Assembly (NCBI RefSeq): GCF_023734095.1
Contig: NZ_AP024620.1
Span: 864,501 to 928,500 of the forward strand
Direction: 5' to 3'
Length of the DNA stretch: 64,000 nucleotides
Source of the DNA: Moorella sp. Hama-1
GTDB taxonomy: Bacteria > Bacillota > DSM-521 > Neomoorellales > Neomoorellaceae
Part shown: positions 8,150 to 18,015 of the stretch, in pieces
Layout of the letters: each line of letters starts with the position of its first letter
Numbering within the stretch: position 1 is the stretch's first letter
The notes under the pieces: generated by a model
The model's database searches: none
Told to the model about the DNA's origin: nothing
Seen by the model: only the letters and a program-made list of their open reading frames with translations
Made by a program: the position numbers and the translations under genes

Positions 8150-9988
8150 ATGGGTTTAAAACTATTTAAAAAAAAGGAGCGGCAGCCGGAGGGGCGGGAG
8201 CGGCAGCAGGGCCAGGAACAGGAGCAGCCGCAGCAGCTCCGGGCTAAAGGACAGGGGGGAACCTCGGGAGCCCCGCGTAAAGCGCGGGTAGGCTTCTTCA
8301 GCCGCTGGCGCCTGGGGGCCAGACTGACGGCAGGTTTTTGCCTGGTCATCGCCATCTTTGTCGCGGGAGTCATTTACGTCAATTACAACCTCATACAGGT
8401 GGCTACCCTGTCCCAGCAGGCGACTACCATGCATAATCAGAGTATGATCTTTAACGATATGACTAATTCTATCTGGGACGCCTATCGCCGGGCTACCGAT
8501 TACATAATTAACGGTTCCCAGACCCACGTCATGGGCTTTGACGACGCCATGAAACGTTTCGAAAATTCTCGAGCCCAGCTGGAGAATCAGAAACTCGACA
8601 GCCAGGTGGCCGGGTATTTGACGGCCATGGGACAGGCGGCCAAGAGCTTTAGCGATACCTTCCATAACAGCATCGCCAGCACCAGCCAGCAAGACCGCAT
8701 GGCCGCCCTGCCTATCTTGAGCTTCCAGATGGGGGCCTCCCTGGACAACGTCAACAACATCGGCAATCATATGAACAAAGACATAATCTCTGGTACGTCG
8801 GCGGCGGAAGAAAAATTGAACGCGGCCGTCCGCAGCGCCCGGGCGACTTTGCTGGCCGGCTTGCTCCTGGCCCTGCTCCTGGGGCTGTTCATCGCCTGGT
8901 TTATCAGCCGCATGGTGGGTAAAACCCTGGGCCAGGTGGCGTCCTACGCCGACCGGGTGGCCAGCGGGGATCTCACCGCCGAGCCCCTCCAGGTGGCCAG
9001 TAAAGACGAGATCGGTAAGCTGGCCGCCGCCTTTAACACCATGGGCGAAAACCTGCGCCAGGTCATCAGCAAGGTGCGCGATATGACCGGCCAGGTAGCC
9101 GCGGCCAGCCAGGATCTAGCCCGCATGTCCCAGGAAGTGGGTGAGGCCGCCCGCCAGGTGGCCGCGACCGTCCAGGAGATGGCTAAAGGGGCGGAAGACC
9201 AGGCCCAGCAGGTCAGTGCGACGGCGGCAGCCACCGAAGGACAGGTGGCCAGGGTCGAAGAAGTCCACCGCGACACCGAGGAAATGGCGGCGGCCTCCGA
9301 GCAGGTGGCGATTAAAGCTACTGAAGGCAGCCGGGCCGTGGCTGAGGCTACGGACCAGATGGCGGCTATTTCCCAGCGTATGGATAGCATGGCCCGGGTG
9401 GTGGGTGAACTGGGGAATCGTTCCCAGCAAATCGGCCAGATCGTCGGCGTCATTTCCGGCATTGCCGAGCAGACTAACCTCCTGGCCTTAAATGCAGCCA
9501 TTGAGGCCGCCAGGGCCGGGGAACAGGGCCGGGGGTTCGCCGTAGTCGCCGAAGAGGTACGCAAGCTGGCCGAGCAATCGGCCGAAGCCACCAAGCAGAT
9601 TGTCGGCCTGGTCCAGGAGATCCAGCGGGAGACTGAGCGGGTGGTTACCAGCATGGCCGAAGGCTCCAAGGATGTCCAGCAGGGCACCGAGGTGGTAGCC
9701 CGCACCGGCAAGGCCTTTAACGCCATCGACCAGGCCATCCAGACCCTGGTAGCCAGGATCAAGAACGTGGCGGAAAAGGCGGAGGACATGTACGCCGGTT
9801 CCCGCCAGGTAAAGGAGCGGGTGGAGAGTATCGCCGCCGGCATCGAAGAAACAGCAGCCAGCACCCAGGAGGTTTCCGCTTCGACGGAAGAACAGACGGC
9901 GGCTGTGGATCAGATCAGCCAGGCCGCCGGCCAGCTGGCTGCCGCTGCCGGCCATCTGGAGGCGGCCATCGCCCGGTTCAAACTGTAA
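8150..9988 (+). CDS. Methyl-accepting chemotaxis protein
   Basis: 612 residues. A charged Lys/Arg/Gln/Glu-rich N-tail (1-50) precedes membrane segment 1 (about 57-80), an extracytoplasmic helical sensor region (about 80-228), membrane segment 2 (about 230-252), a HAMP domain and a long coiled-coil signalling domain. The conserved tip is near 435-465 ([20 protein letters not shown], then [18 protein letters not shown]), which binds CheW and CheA. The ligand is unknown. GGAGGAGGGG precedes ATG 8150. It is the first gene after the c-di-GMP riboswitch, so receptor level should follow c-di-GMP. The long hydrophilic N-tail is atypical for receptors, which usually start directly at the first membrane helix. 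Confidence 0.95.
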   Translation: MGLKLFKKKERQPEGRERQQGQEQEQPQQLRAKGQGGTSGAPRKARVGFFSRWRLGARLTAGFCLVIAIFVAGVIYVNYNLIQVATLSQQATTMHNQSMIFNDMTNSIWDAYRRATDYIINGSQTHVMGFDDAMKRFENSRAQLENQKLDSQVAGYLTAMGQAAKSFSDTFHNSIASTSQQDRMAALPILSFQMGASLDNVNNIGNHMNKDIISGTSAAEEKLNAAVRSARATLLAGLLLALLLGLFIAWFISRMVGKTLGQVASYADRVASGDLTAEPLQVASKDEIGKLAAAFNTMGENLRQVISKVRDMTGQVAAASQDLARMSQEVGEAARQVAATVQEMAKGAEDQAQQVSATAAATEGQVARVEEVHRDTEEMAAASEQVAIKATEGSRAVAEATDQMAAISQRMDSMARVVGELGNRSQQIGQIVGVISGIAEQTNLLALNAAIEAARAGEQGRGFAVVAEEVRKLAEQSAEATKQIVGLVQEIQRETERVVTSMAEGSKDVQQGTEVVARTGKAFNAIDQAIQTLVARIKNVAEKAEDMYAGSRQVKERVESIAAGIEETAASTQEVSASTEEQTAAVDQISQAAGQLAAAAGHLEAAIARFKL

Positions 9989-10072
9989 AGGGGCGGTGTT
10001 CCCCTGACTTCAACTAGGCTGTCATTTTGCCGGGCTAACCGGGGATAACGGCCTTGCCGGCCTGGCCCCCGC

Positions 10073-10231
10073 CTAGGCCCGGGCCTGGAAGGTCTCACAC
10101 TCCGTATCGCGATCGTTGTGGGCGCTGGAGTTGTTCGGCACCCCTTCGACGGCGATGTTGATCTTTTCCGCGTTGCAGGCGCCGTCCTGCCAGTAGATGC
10201 AGTTAGCCACCCGGCAATTGACCTGGGGCAT
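10073..10231 (-). CDS. DUF1540 small cysteine-rich protein
   Basis: A 52-residue frame with GGAGGTG 8 nt before ATG 10231. The pattern NCRVANCIYWQDGACNAEKI and a later ECETF matches DUF1540 proteins (Cys-x4-Cys-x-Tyr/Trp, Cys, then Cys-x-x-Phe), presumed small metal-binding proteins of Clostridia and Bacilli with no settled function. It lies divergent to cheW and convergent with the receptor gene. No sign of damage. Confidence 0.85.
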   Translation of the reverse strand: MPQVNCRVANCIYWQDGACNAEKINIAVEGVPNNSSAHNDRDTECETFQARA

Positions 10232-10571
10232 CGTTGCTCACCTCCTCAACGATAGGGTTCTGCTTCAAACGGAATTTAATACCGTAGATTCGACGATGCT
10301 ACTTCTACAGATTGAGAGAGGGAGGTTTCTTACGGCCACGTTTTGGCCCCAGGCCCCGGCGATTCCCGGCTGGCAAACTCCCGGCAAACATAGCGATCAG
10401 CCTTCACTGTAAATAGGCTACCGTTAACGATAGCTTATACCGGGGCCCAGGGTAATATCCCGGTAAAAATATTCCCGGCCTGAAGGATTCACGTCCCGGA
10501 CGCAGAATTTTCCTATGAGCGTACCCGTGAACATGCTACTCTCTTTGTCTATAGAAAGGTGGGATTTACAT
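10232..10571 (+). other. Divergent intergenic region DUF1540/cheW
   Basis: 340 bp that must carry the promoters of the DUF1540 gene and of the che operon. No clear sigma-A pair is seen. A TAAA (10410) with CGATAG 14 bp later is too short for a sigma-D site. AAAGGTGGG at 10555-10563 is the cheW ribosome-binding site. Confidence 0.4.
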
Positions 10572-11060
10572 ATGGCAGCCGAAACAGCCCCGGAAGTCCA
10601 GCTGGTCGTCTTCCAGCTGGCCGGCGAGACTTACGGCGTTGAGATCAGCCACGTACAGGAGATTATCCGCCTGCAGACCATCACCGAGATCCCCCGGACC
10701 CCGGCCTTTGTCGAGGGGGTCATCAACCTGCGCGGCCGGATCATCCCCATCCTCGACATGCATAAACGCTTCCACCTGCCTGCCGCCGAGGCTACCAACA
10801 ATACCCGCATCATGGTGGTCGAGCTGGGCGAGGTGACGGTGGGCATGATTGTCGACTCGGTTTCGGAGGTCCTGCGCCTGCCGGCAGACAGCATCGAGCC
10901 ACCGCCGCCCATGATCAGCGGCATTGACGTCGCCTACCTGAAGGGCGTGGGCAAGTGGAACGACAAATTGATTATCCTCCTGGCCCTGGACAGGGTGCTG
11001 CGGGAGAGCGAGCAACGCGAACTGCAGCAAGAAGTGGCCGCCGGGGTGGCGAGCAAATGA
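10572..11060 (+). CDS. cheW: Chemotaxis coupling protein CheW
   Basis: 162 residues. It is a single CheW-like SH3-fold domain with VQLVVFQLAGETYGVEI, VQEIIRL, FVEGVINLRGRIIPILDM and VDSVSEVLRL, which couples receptors to the CheA kinase. ATG 10572 is chosen over an upstream in-frame start at 10515 because AAAGGTGGG lies 8 nt before it and the protein then begins directly before the conserved domain. Its stop overlaps the cheA start (ATGA), so the two are translationally coupled. Confidence 0.95.
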   Translation: MAAETAPEVQLVVFQLAGETYGVEISHVQEIIRLQTITEIPRTPAFVEGVINLRGRIIPILDMHKRFHLPAAEATNNTRIMVVELGEVTVGMIVDSVSEVLRLPADSIEPPPPMISGIDVAYLKGVGKWNDKLIILLALDRVLRESEQRELQQEVAAGVASK

Positions 11061-13114
11061 GCGATCTGGATATGTCCCAGTACCTGGGCGTCTTCCTGGA
11101 CGAAGCCGAGGAACAGCTCCAGCAGCTGGACGAGGCCGTCGTCCAGCTGGAGCAGACCCCCAGCGACCAGGAACTGTTAAACACCATCTTCCGGGCGGCC
11201 CACACCCTGAAGGGCTCCTCGGCCTCCATGGGCTTTAACCGCCTGGCCACCCTCACCCACCGCATGGAGAGCGTCCTGGACTCCTTGCGCCAGGGCAAGC
11301 TGGCCGTCTCCCGGGAGATCATCGACATCCTCCTGGCCGCCGTGGATAAACTGCGGGGCTTAAAGGACAGCATCGCCGACGGTAAAGGTGAAGAAGGGGA
11401 AGTCGCGGAAGTAGTCGCCCGCCTAGAGGCGGTCCTGGCCGGCCCCACCGCCTCCGCGGCGGCCGGGGCTACCACCCGCGAAACCCTGACCCTGGACGAC
11501 GTGGAGCAGAACGTCATCCGGGCGGCAGAGGTTAAGGGCTTCCGCGCCTACGAGATCCGGGTGCAGTTGGAGGCCGGCTGCCAGATGAAATCGGCCCGGG
11601 CCTACCTGGTCTTCAACAACCTGAAGGACCTGGGCGAGGTCATCAAGAGCGTCCCCCATACCCAGGAACTGGAGGCGGAGAAGTTTAACGACTCCTTTGT
11701 CCTGGCCTTCGTCAGCAAAGAGGACGCCGACACCCTGGCCAATGTCGTTAAGTCGACCTCGGAGATCAAGGACGTCCAGGTGCGGCCCATCATCCTGGAG
11801 GAAGACCGGGTGGCGGCAGCGGATAGTCAGGCGCCCCAACCGGGCCGGCCGGACCACGAGGGCGCCCCGGGGGCCAATGGGAGCGGAGCCGCCGGCGAGC
11901 ACCGGGTCAGCCAGACGGTGCGGGTGGACGTCCAGCGCCTGGAGAACCTCATGAACCTGGTGGGGGAACTGGTCATCGACCGCACCCGCCTGGCCGAAGT
12001 CGGCAACGGCCTGCAGGCCAAGCTGGCCAACGAAGAACTCCTGGAGACCCTGGAAGAGGTCTCCCTGCACATCGGCCGCATCACCTCCGACCTGCAGGAG
12101 GAGATCATGAAGGCGCGCATGTTCCCCATTGACCAGGTCTTCAACCGTTTCCCCCGCATGGTCCGGGACCTGGCCCGCAAGGCCGGCAAGGAACTTGATT
12201 TTATCATCGAAGGCCGGGAAACGGAACTGGACCGGACGGTCATCGAAGAGATCGGCGACCCCCTTATCCACCTGCTGCGTAACGCCATCGACCACGGTAT
12301 CGAGCCCCCGGAGGAACGCCTTAAGAAAGGCAAGCCCCGCCAGGGGACGGTGCGCCTGAAGGCCTTCCACCAGGAGAACCAGATCGTCATCACCGTAGAA
12401 GACGACGGCGCCGGCATGGACGCCGAGAAGATTAAAGCCAAAGCCGTAGCCAAAGGCCTCATCAGCGCCGAAGCCGCCGCCCGCCTGGGCCGGCGGGAAG
12501 CGGTGGACCTGATCTTCCTGCCCGGCCTTTCCACCTCCGACAAGATAACCGACGTCTCCGGCCGGGGCGTGGGGATGGATATCGTTCGCAACCATATTGA
12601 GAAGATCAACGGCACCATCGATATCCGCACCACCACGGGCAAGGGGACCTGCTTTACCATTAAGCTCCCCCTGACCCTGGCCATCAACCGTTCCCTCCTG
12701 GTCCGCGTCGGCGGCCGGGTCTACGCCTTCCCCCTGGCCAATGTGGTGGAGATTATCGACGTCGCCCCGAGTAGCATCCAGCATGTCCACCGCCAGCAGG
12801 TGGTGGTCGTCCGCGGCCGGGTCTTGCCCTTGATCTACCTGGGCCAGGCCCTGGGGCTGGGTACCACCGCCCCGGAGGGGGAGAACTACGCCGTAGTCAT
12901 TGTCGGCCTGGCGGAAAAACAGGTCGGCTTTATCGTCGATAACCTCCTGGGCGAACAGGAGATCGTCATCAAGTCCCTGGGGAACTTCATCGGCAAAATC
13001 CCGGGCCTGGCCGGGGCGACCATCATGGGCGACGGCAGCGTGGCCTTGATTCTCGACGTGCGCAGCCTGGTGAACTTCCTGGGGGAGGAGCCGGACCGTG
13101 AGCTGGCCAGTTAG
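11057..13114 (+). CDS. cheA: Chemotaxis histidine kinase CheA
   Basis: 685 residues. An HPt domain has the phosphorylated His49 (AAHTLKGSS). A P2-like domain (about 150-255) follows, then a dimerisation helix pair (VDVQRLENLMNLVGELV), an HATPase domain with the N box (HLLRNAIDHGIE) and glycine boxes (DDGAGM, GRGVGMD), and a C-terminal CheW-like regulatory domain. CheA autophosphorylates and passes phosphate to CheY and CheB. The ATG at 11057 overlaps the cheW stop by 4 bp. The frame is open upstream but has no better start. cheB starts inside its 3' end. Confidence 0.96.
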   Translation: MSDLDMSQYLGVFLDEAEEQLQQLDEAVVQLEQTPSDQELLNTIFRAAHTLKGSSASMGFNRLATLTHRMESVLDSLRQGKLAVSREIIDILLAAVDKLRGLKDSIADGKGEEGEVAEVVARLEAVLAGPTASAAAGATTRETLTLDDVEQNVIRAAEVKGFRAYEIRVQLEAGCQMKSARAYLVFNNLKDLGEVIKSVPHTQELEAEKFNDSFVLAFVSKEDADTLANVVKSTSEIKDVQVRPIILEEDRVAAADSQAPQPGRPDHEGAPGANGSGAAGEHRVSQTVRVDVQRLENLMNLVGELVIDRTRLAEVGNGLQAKLANEELLETLEEVSLHIGRITSDLQEEIMKARMFPIDQVFNRFPRMVRDLARKAGKELDFIIEGRETELDRTVIEEIGDPLIHLLRNAIDHGIEPPEERLKKGKPRQGTVRLKAFHQENQIVITVEDDGAGMDAEKIKAKAVAKGLISAEAAARLGRREAVDLIFLPGLSTSDKITDVSGRGVGMDIVRNHIEKINGTIDIRTTTGKGTCFTIKLPLTLAINRSLLVRVGGRVYAFPLANVVEIIDVAPSSIQHVHRQQVVVVRGRVLPLIYLGQALGLGTTAPEGENYAVVIVGLAEKQVGFIVDNLLGEQEIVIKSLGNFIGKIPGLAGATIMGDGSVALILDVRSLVNFLGEEPDRELAS

Positions 13115-14285
13115 GGTCCTGGTCGTTGACGATTCCGCCTTCAGCCGCCGGTTGGTGAGTAATATTTTGGCGTCCGATCCCGCCATCCAGGTAGTGGGCT
13201 ATGCCCGTAACGGCAGGGAGGCCCTGGAGAAGGTTGCCATTTTGCAACCGCAGGTGATAACTTTGGACCAGGAGATGCCGATCCTGGACGGCCTGACCAC
13301 CCTGGAAGAACTTATGACGACCAACCCGGTGGCCGTCATCATGCTCTCCGCCCATACGGCCGCCGGGGCCGAGGTTACTATTAAAGCCCTGGAGCAGGGT
13401 GCTGTCGATTTCGTCCTGAAACCGGTACACCCCGGGGACACCAGGGAACTAGCCCGGGTTTTGCCGGCCAAGGTCAAAACCGCGGCCCGGGTGCCGGTAG
13501 GGCGTCTTTGCCGGGGTAAACCCTGCCGGGAAAACCTCCCGGCAGCTTTTATTTCTAGCCGCAAAGGCCGGTTGGCGGGCCTTGACCCCCGGGAAACAAG
13601 GGTCGACCAGGTGGCTGCCTTAGACCAGGACGACGGCGGCCAGACCGGCTTCAGCTCTGGAACCGGCTTGGCTAGTACCTCCAAGTCTCTGGCCTCCGAC
13701 ATCCAGTTCCCCCCTGCTGTTGTCGCCATCGGCACCTCCACCGGCGGACCGGCAGCCCTGCGCCAGGTCCTGGCGGCCCTGCCCGGCGACCTGCCGGCCG
13801 GGGTGGTCATCGCCCAGCACATGCCCCCAGGCTTTACCGGCCCCCTGGCCCGGCGCCTGAACGAGCTTTCCCCCCTGGAGGTTCGGGAGGCGAAGGAAGG
13901 GGACGTAGTCCGGGCCGGCCTGGCCCTCATCGCCCCGGCGGGGCGGCAGATGTTCCTGGAACGGCGGGCCGGTACGGTACAGGTGCGCCTGGCAGACGAC
14001 GCGGGTTTCGCCACTTTATTTAAGCCGTCGGCCGACGCCCTTTTTTTATCTGTAGCCAGGGCCTACGGCCCCCGCAGCCTGGCCGTCATCCTGACGGGTA
14101 TGGGCAACGACGGCTTGCAGGGATTGCGGGCCATTAAAGATCACGGCGGCCTGGTCATCGCCCAGGACGAAGGGACCAGCGTCGTCTACGGCATGCCGCG
14201 GGCAGCGGTGGAGGCCGGCCTGGCCGACCGCGTCCTGCCCCTGGAAGCCATCGCCCCGGCCATTGTTGCCCTGGTGGGCGGTTAA
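13098..14285 (+). CDS. cheB: Chemotaxis response regulator / protein-glutamate methylesterase CheB
   Basis: 395 residues from GTG 13098, overlapping cheA by 17 bp with GGGGGAGGAG upstream. The receiver domain has DD (11-12), phospho-acceptor Asp57 (ITLDQEMP) and Lys107-type KP. After an unusually long, Arg/Gly-rich linker (about 125-205) comes the methylesterase domain with Ser214 (GTSTGGP), His241 (AQHMPPGF) and Asp338 (GMGNDG). It removes methyl groups from receptors for adaptation and can deamidate receptor glutamines. No cheR, cheY, cheC or cheD is in the window, so these partners must be elsewhere. Confidence 0.95.
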   Translation: MSWPVRVLVVDDSAFSRRLVSNILASDPAIQVVGYARNGREALEKVAILQPQVITLDQEMPILDGLTTLEELMTTNPVAVIMLSAHTAAGAEVTIKALEQGAVDFVLKPVHPGDTRELARVLPAKVKTAARVPVGRLCRGKPCRENLPAAFISSRKGRLAGLDPRETRVDQVAALDQDDGGQTGFSSGTGLASTSKSLASDIQFPPAVVAIGTSTGGPAALRQVLAALPGDLPAGVVIAQHMPPGFTGPLARRLNELSPLEVREAKEGDVVRAGLALIAPAGRQMFLERRAGTVQVRLADDAGFATLFKPSADALFLSVARAYGPRSLAVILTGMGNDGLQGLRAIKDHGGLVIAQDEGTSVVYGMPRAAVEAGLADRVLPLEAIAPAIVALVGG

Positions 14286-14302
14286 AATCTAGTCCCACCG
14301 GG

Positions 14303-14329
14303 TAAAGTACAGACATGGTTTACCGATAT
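14303..14329 (+). promoter_or_regulatory. Sigma-D (sigma-28) promoter for flgM operon
   Basis: TAAA (14303-14306), a 16-bp spacer and CCGATAT (14323-14329) match the Bacillus sigma-D consensus exactly. It lies 93 bp before flgM. Confidence 0.82.
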
Positions 14330-14421
14330 ATAGATAATGATATAAGCCAAGATGCTTCCACCGCTCACCGCTGACGCGGTGCCAGCGCAATTTTAGAGTG
14401 GATTGACAGGGGTGCAGGGGT

Positions 14422-14727
14422 TTGAAGATCACCGGACAGGGGCCAGTCGCCTGGAACAGGGTACGCGAGGCCTACCAGCAGGCCGCAGGAGTCAAAGGTA
14501 AGGATAAGCCGGCGCAGGCTAGCCCGGCACCGGCCGGTGCCGGGGAGGATGCCATCCAGTTTTCCTCCAATAGCCGTTTTATCCGTGAACTAAAAACCCA
14601 CCTGGCCGGAGGGGATGACACCCGTTCCGCCCGGGTGGAGGCCATCCGCGCCCGCCTGGCGGCGGGCACCTATAACGTCCCGGCGGGGGAAGTAGCCGCC
14701 GCCATTTTGAAGGAGATGGGCCAGTGA
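14422..14727 (+). CDS. flgM: Anti-sigma factor FlgM
   Basis: 101 residues from TTG 14422. The start fits MKITGQGPVAWNRVREAYQQ, and the C-terminal half (FSSNSRFIRELKTHL, RSARVEAIRARLAAGTY, AAAILKEM) is the sigma-28-binding part of FlgM. FlgM holds sigma-D inactive until the hook is complete and is then removed, in Gram-negatives by export. A perfect sigma-D promoter in front implies autoregulation. The gene overlaps flgN by 4 bp (GTGA). Confidence 0.93.
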   Translation: MKITGQGPVAWNRVREAYQQAAGVKGKDKPAQASPAPAGAGEDAIQFSSNSRFIRELKTHLAGGDDTRSARVEAIRARLAAGTYNVPAGEVAAAILKEMGQ

Positions 14728-15110
14728 GGAGCCTGGCGGAAGTCTTGCAGGTAGAGCTGGAGGTTGTGCAGCAGCTGATAACCGCCTGTCGGGATGAGCA
14801 AGGTGCCCTGGTGACCAATGACCTGGCGGGCATCCAGGCAGCTACCGGCCGTAAAGGCGACCTCGCCCGCTATTTGGCCACCCTGGAAGAGGAGCGGCGG
14901 CAGGTGGTGGAAACAAGCCCGGATGCCTCTGTTTATGACGACGGCATAAATCACCTTCGTGATGCCCTGAAGCAGACGGTGCGGGAGTTCCAGGAAATCA
15001 ACGAGACTAACCGCCTCCTCACCCGCCAATCCTTGGCCTATGTGCAGAAAATCCTCTCGTTGCTGGTACCCGAAGGCACACCTGCGGGCATTATGGACCG
15101 GGTGGTATAG
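14724..15110 (+). CDS. flgN: Flagellar export chaperone FlgN
   Basis: 128 residues from GTG 14724, overlapping the flgM stop. It is a nearly all-helical protein with the FlgN pattern (LAEVLQVELEVVQQLITACR, EINETNRLLTRQSLAYV). FlgN escorts the hook-filament junction proteins FlgK and FlgL to the export gate, and these are the next two genes. Length is slightly below the usual 140-160 residues. Confidence 0.9.
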   Translation: MRSLAEVLQVELEVVQQLITACRDEQGALVTNDLAGIQAATGRKGDLARYLATLEEERRQVVETSPDASVYDDGINHLRDALKQTVREFQEINETNRLLTRQSLAYVQKILSLLVPEGTPAGIMDRVV

Positions 15111-15207
15111 CCTGACCGGAGCCCGGCATTTACTGTACCTGCCGCCTCGAGTCGAGCAGCTATCTGGCGTCAGGAGGAATAAAATTTAGCTTAAAGGGTG
15201 AAGCCCA

Positions 15208-16683
15208 GTGCCCGGAACCTTTTTTGGCTTTAACACCGCCTTGCGCGGTATGCAGGCCCAGCAGCGGGGCATTTATACCACCTCCCACAACATCGCCAAC
15301 GCCAACACCGACGGCTACACCCGCCAGCGGGTGGTCCTGGCCCCGACCCTGGCTTACCCCGTCCCGGCCCTGAACCACCCCGGCGGCACCGGCTGGCAGA
15401 TCGGCACCGGCGTCGACAGCCAGGAAACCACCCGCCTGCGGGACGCTTTTCTGGATACCCAGATCCGCCGGGAAACCGGCTCCCTGGGCCAGTGGGAGCA
15501 GATGCAGGACGTTTTAAAACAGGTCGAGGTTGTTTTTAACGAACCCTCGGACACAGGCCTGAGCACACTTATGAGCCAGTTCTGGGCCTCCTGGCAGGAA
15601 CTCGCTAAGTACGCCGAAAGCTCGCCGGTCCGCACCACAGTAGTCGAGACGGCCAACGCCCTGGCAGAAGCCTTCCGGCACAGCGCCACCCAGTTAACTC
15701 AGATCAAGGATGATATCGACCAGACCATAGACTTAAAGGTCAAAGAAGTAAACTCCTTGGCCCAGCAGATAGCCAACCTGAACGGCCAGATTAAAAACAT
15801 CGTCGCCGCTGGTGACCAGCCTAACGATTTGCTGGATCAGCGTGACTTGCTGCTAGACCAGTTGAGTAAGATAATTGATTTTACCGTAAAAGAAAATGTG
15901 GGTGCGGATGGAAAGGCGGACGGTACGATACAGGTTCTGGTAAGTAATATAGATATAACAGCGGTTGGTAGCGATAATAAAATAATTAATACTTTCAGCA
16001 CCAGCATAGACATCGATGATAATGTGCAATTAAAGTTAGGAGCTAGTCCTGTTAGTGTTACCTTTGATAGAGGCGAAATAAGAGGCCTTCTACAAGGACG
16101 CAGTAATGTTAAAACATACCTTGCTAATTTGGATAAGCTTGCTACAGACTTAGCTACCACAATCAATACTAAACATATGGGTGGATGGGGTATAGGGGAT
16201 ACCGCAGCACAAAACAGACCGTTTTTCGTCGATGGAGATAATTCAACGGATAACATTACAGCCAGTAGTATTTATATAAATCAGGATTTAATAGACCATC
16301 CTATGCACATTGCTGCGGCAAGTCCTCCTACTCCTCCTCTTACTACTGTTGCTCCCGGTGACGGCAGCAACGCCCTCGCCATAGCCAGGCTACAGCATGA
16401 ATTAATACCCGATCTTTCCAGCACCACCTTTGACGACTACTACAAAAACTTCACCGCCAAACTGGGCGTCGACGCCCACGAGGCCGTCCGTATGACCACC
16501 AACCAGGGCGTCCTGGTGGACCAGCTCACCAACCGGAAGGAATCCATCTCCGGCGTCTCCCTGGACGAGGAAATGGCCAATATGCTCCAGTACCAGCGGG
16601 CCTACGAGGCCTCGGCCCGGATGATTACCACCCTGGACGGCATGTTGGACAAAATCATCAACGGTATGGGCGTCACCCGCTAG
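15208..16683 (+). CDS. flgK: Flagellar hook-filament junction protein FlgK (HAP1)
   Basis: 491 residues from GTG 15208. The N-terminal rod-like signature (ALRGMQAQQRGIYTTSHNIA, then NANTDGYTRQRV) and C-terminal helix (LDEEMANMLQYQRAYEASAR, MITTLDGMLDKI) are the conserved D0/D1 parts that pack in the axial channel. The middle (about residues 211-391, 15841-16380) is markedly AT-rich: line 15961-16020 has 22 G/C of 60 against 46 of 60 at 15361-15420. That middle is the surface-exposed domain. FlgK joins hook to filament together with FlgL. Confidence 0.95.
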   Translation: MPGTFFGFNTALRGMQAQQRGIYTTSHNIANANTDGYTRQRVVLAPTLAYPVPALNHPGGTGWQIGTGVDSQETTRLRDAFLDTQIRRETGSLGQWEQMQDVLKQVEVVFNEPSDTGLSTLMSQFWASWQELAKYAESSPVRTTVVETANALAEAFRHSATQLTQIKDDIDQTIDLKVKEVNSLAQQIANLNGQIKNIVAAGDQPNDLLDQRDLLLDQLSKIIDFTVKENVGADGKADGTIQVLVSNIDITAVGSDNKIINTFSTSIDIDDNVQLKLGASPVSVTFDRGEIRGLLQGRSNVKTYLANLDKLATDLATTINTKHMGGWGIGDTAAQNRPFFVDGDNSTDNITASSIYINQDLIDHPMHIAAASPPTPPLTTVAPGDGSNALAIARLQHELIPDLSSTTFDDYYKNFTAKLGVDAHEAVRMTTNQGVLVDQLTNRKESISGVSLDEEMANMLQYQRAYEASARMITTLDGMLDKIINGMGVTR

Positions 16684-16764
16684 TGCGTTCCTCATTATAC
16701 TAAACAGGAGTAAGGGTCGGGGTTAGAATCCTCCCCAAAGCTAATTCGCCAGAGGTGAAGATAA

Positions 16765-17652
16765 ATGCGCGTTACCAACCGGATGCTCAACAATAACGTC
16801 ATCCGCAACATCAACCGCAACCTGGAGAATATGGCCCGCACCCAGGAGCAGATGTCTTCCGGCAAGAGGGTTAACCGTCCTTCCGACGATCCTATCGTCG
16901 TCGCTCGGGTCCTGGGCTTCAAGATTTCCATCGCCGCTAACGACCAGTATAAAAAGAACATGGAAGACGCCAAAGGGTGGCTGGACGCCTCCGAAAGCGC
17001 CCTGGGCATGGCCACTGATGTCCTCCAGCGGGCCAGGGAGCTGGCCGTTTACGGCTCCAACGGGACAATGCCCAAGGAATCCATGGAAGCCCTGGCGGCC
17101 GAGGTGGATCAGCTTTTTGGCGAAATGGTGCAAATAGCTAATAGTTCTTATGGTGGGCGTTTTCTTTTTGGAGGAAGCCAGACAACACAAAGACCTTTTA
17201 CTGATGACGGTACTTATCAAGGCATGAAGGGTTCAGGTTCAGAATTAAAGTGGGAAGTAGCGCCTCAAGTGACTATAACCGTCAACGAAAACGGCCAGGA
17301 TGTTTTTAAGCAGGATAGTATTGATGTTTTTAAGCTACTGGAGGATCTTAGCAAAGACCTTGCCAGCCATAATAACACCGCCGTCTCTAGTACCCTGAGC
17401 CAGTTTGACCAGGCTATCGATCATATCCTCAACCTCCGCGCTACCCTGGGTGCCAAGAGTAACCGCATGGAGATGGCCATGTCGCGCCTGGACGATACCC
17501 AGATCGGCCTGACGCAAACCATGTCCAAGCTGGAAGACATCGACCTGGCCGAGACCGTCATGAACTATAAAACCCAGGAAAACGTCTACCTCGCCTCCCT
17601 GTCCACCGGCGCCAAGGTCCTGCAGCCGAGCCTGATCGATTACCTCCGTTAG
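16765..17652 (+). CDS. flgL: Flagellar hook-filament junction protein FlgL (HAP3)
   Basis: 295 residues with AGAGGTGA before ATG 16765. MRVTNRMLNNNVIRNINRNL at the start, SSGKRVNRPSDDPIVVARVL, and the C-terminal LEDIDLAETVMNYKTQENVY are typical of FlgL, a flagellin homologue forming the second junction ring. The central segment (about 122-192, 17131-17340) is AT-rich (23 G/C of 60 at 17161-17220) between GC-rich ends, as in flgK. Last gene of the flgM-N-K-L run. Confidence 0.95.
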   Translation: MRVTNRMLNNNVIRNINRNLENMARTQEQMSSGKRVNRPSDDPIVVARVLGFKISIAANDQYKKNMEDAKGWLDASESALGMATDVLQRARELAVYGSNGTMPKESMEALAAEVDQLFGEMVQIANSSYGGRFLFGGSQTTQRPFTDDGTYQGMKGSGSELKWEVAPQVTITVNENGQDVFKQDSIDVFKLLEDLSKDLASHNNTAVSSTLSQFDQAIDHILNLRATLGAKSNRMEMAMSRLDDTQIGLTQTMSKLEDIDLAETVMNYKTQENVYLASLSTGAKVLQPSLIDYLR

Positions 17653-18015
17653 TTATTGACGTTAAAGTGGCGGTCAAGCCGGGGCGGGAGGCTGACGACA
17701 GGCATACCGTCTTACTAACCCTTGCAAAGTAGACCATCACGCCAGCAAGTGGCTGCCATTAGCGCATTAACGTATATGGCGATGGCCTTTAGTAGTCAGA
17801 AGTCGAGGCGAATGGACTCCATAGCTGCTGTTATGCCAATACCATCTTTAATTAGTGGATAAGTAAGCGGTCGCCCATTAGCCGTTAATAACCGCCACTT
17901 AAGGAATGAAAATGGCAGGGCCATTTTTCAGGGCAAATCGCATTAAAAAGATTACGGCCTGCGGGGCAATTTTATTACCCCGGCGGGCGCTTTATTTATC
18001 AGGGAGGCAATACCA
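17653..18015 (+). other. Intergenic region flgL-fliW with several inverted repeats
   Basis: 363 bp without a credible gene. It has AAGTGGCGGT (17665-17674) with its inverse ACCGCCACTT (17890-17899), and AAAATGGC/GCCATTTT around a 3-nt loop at about 17909-17928. It also has a weak sigma-D-like site (TAAG 17864-17867, 14 bp, CCGTTAA 17882-17888) and the terminator-like hairpin listed next. Confidence 0.45.
17957..17999 (+). terminator. Terminator-like hairpin before fliW
   Basis: GCCTGCGGGG pairs with CCCCGGCGGGC (one bulge) around an 11-nt loop and is followed by GCTTTATTTAT. It could end the flgM-L transcript or attenuate transcription into fliW. Confidence 0.5.

Noticed and set aside
10410-10433. 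Sigma-D-like site before cheW (TAAA, 14 bp, CGATAG)
   Set aside because: The spacing to CGAT is about two bases shorter than in the exact sites and the leading C is missing.
11423-13186. 587-codon open frame antisense to cheA
   Set aside because: Shadow of a GC-rich gene; no ribosome-binding site or recognisable domain.
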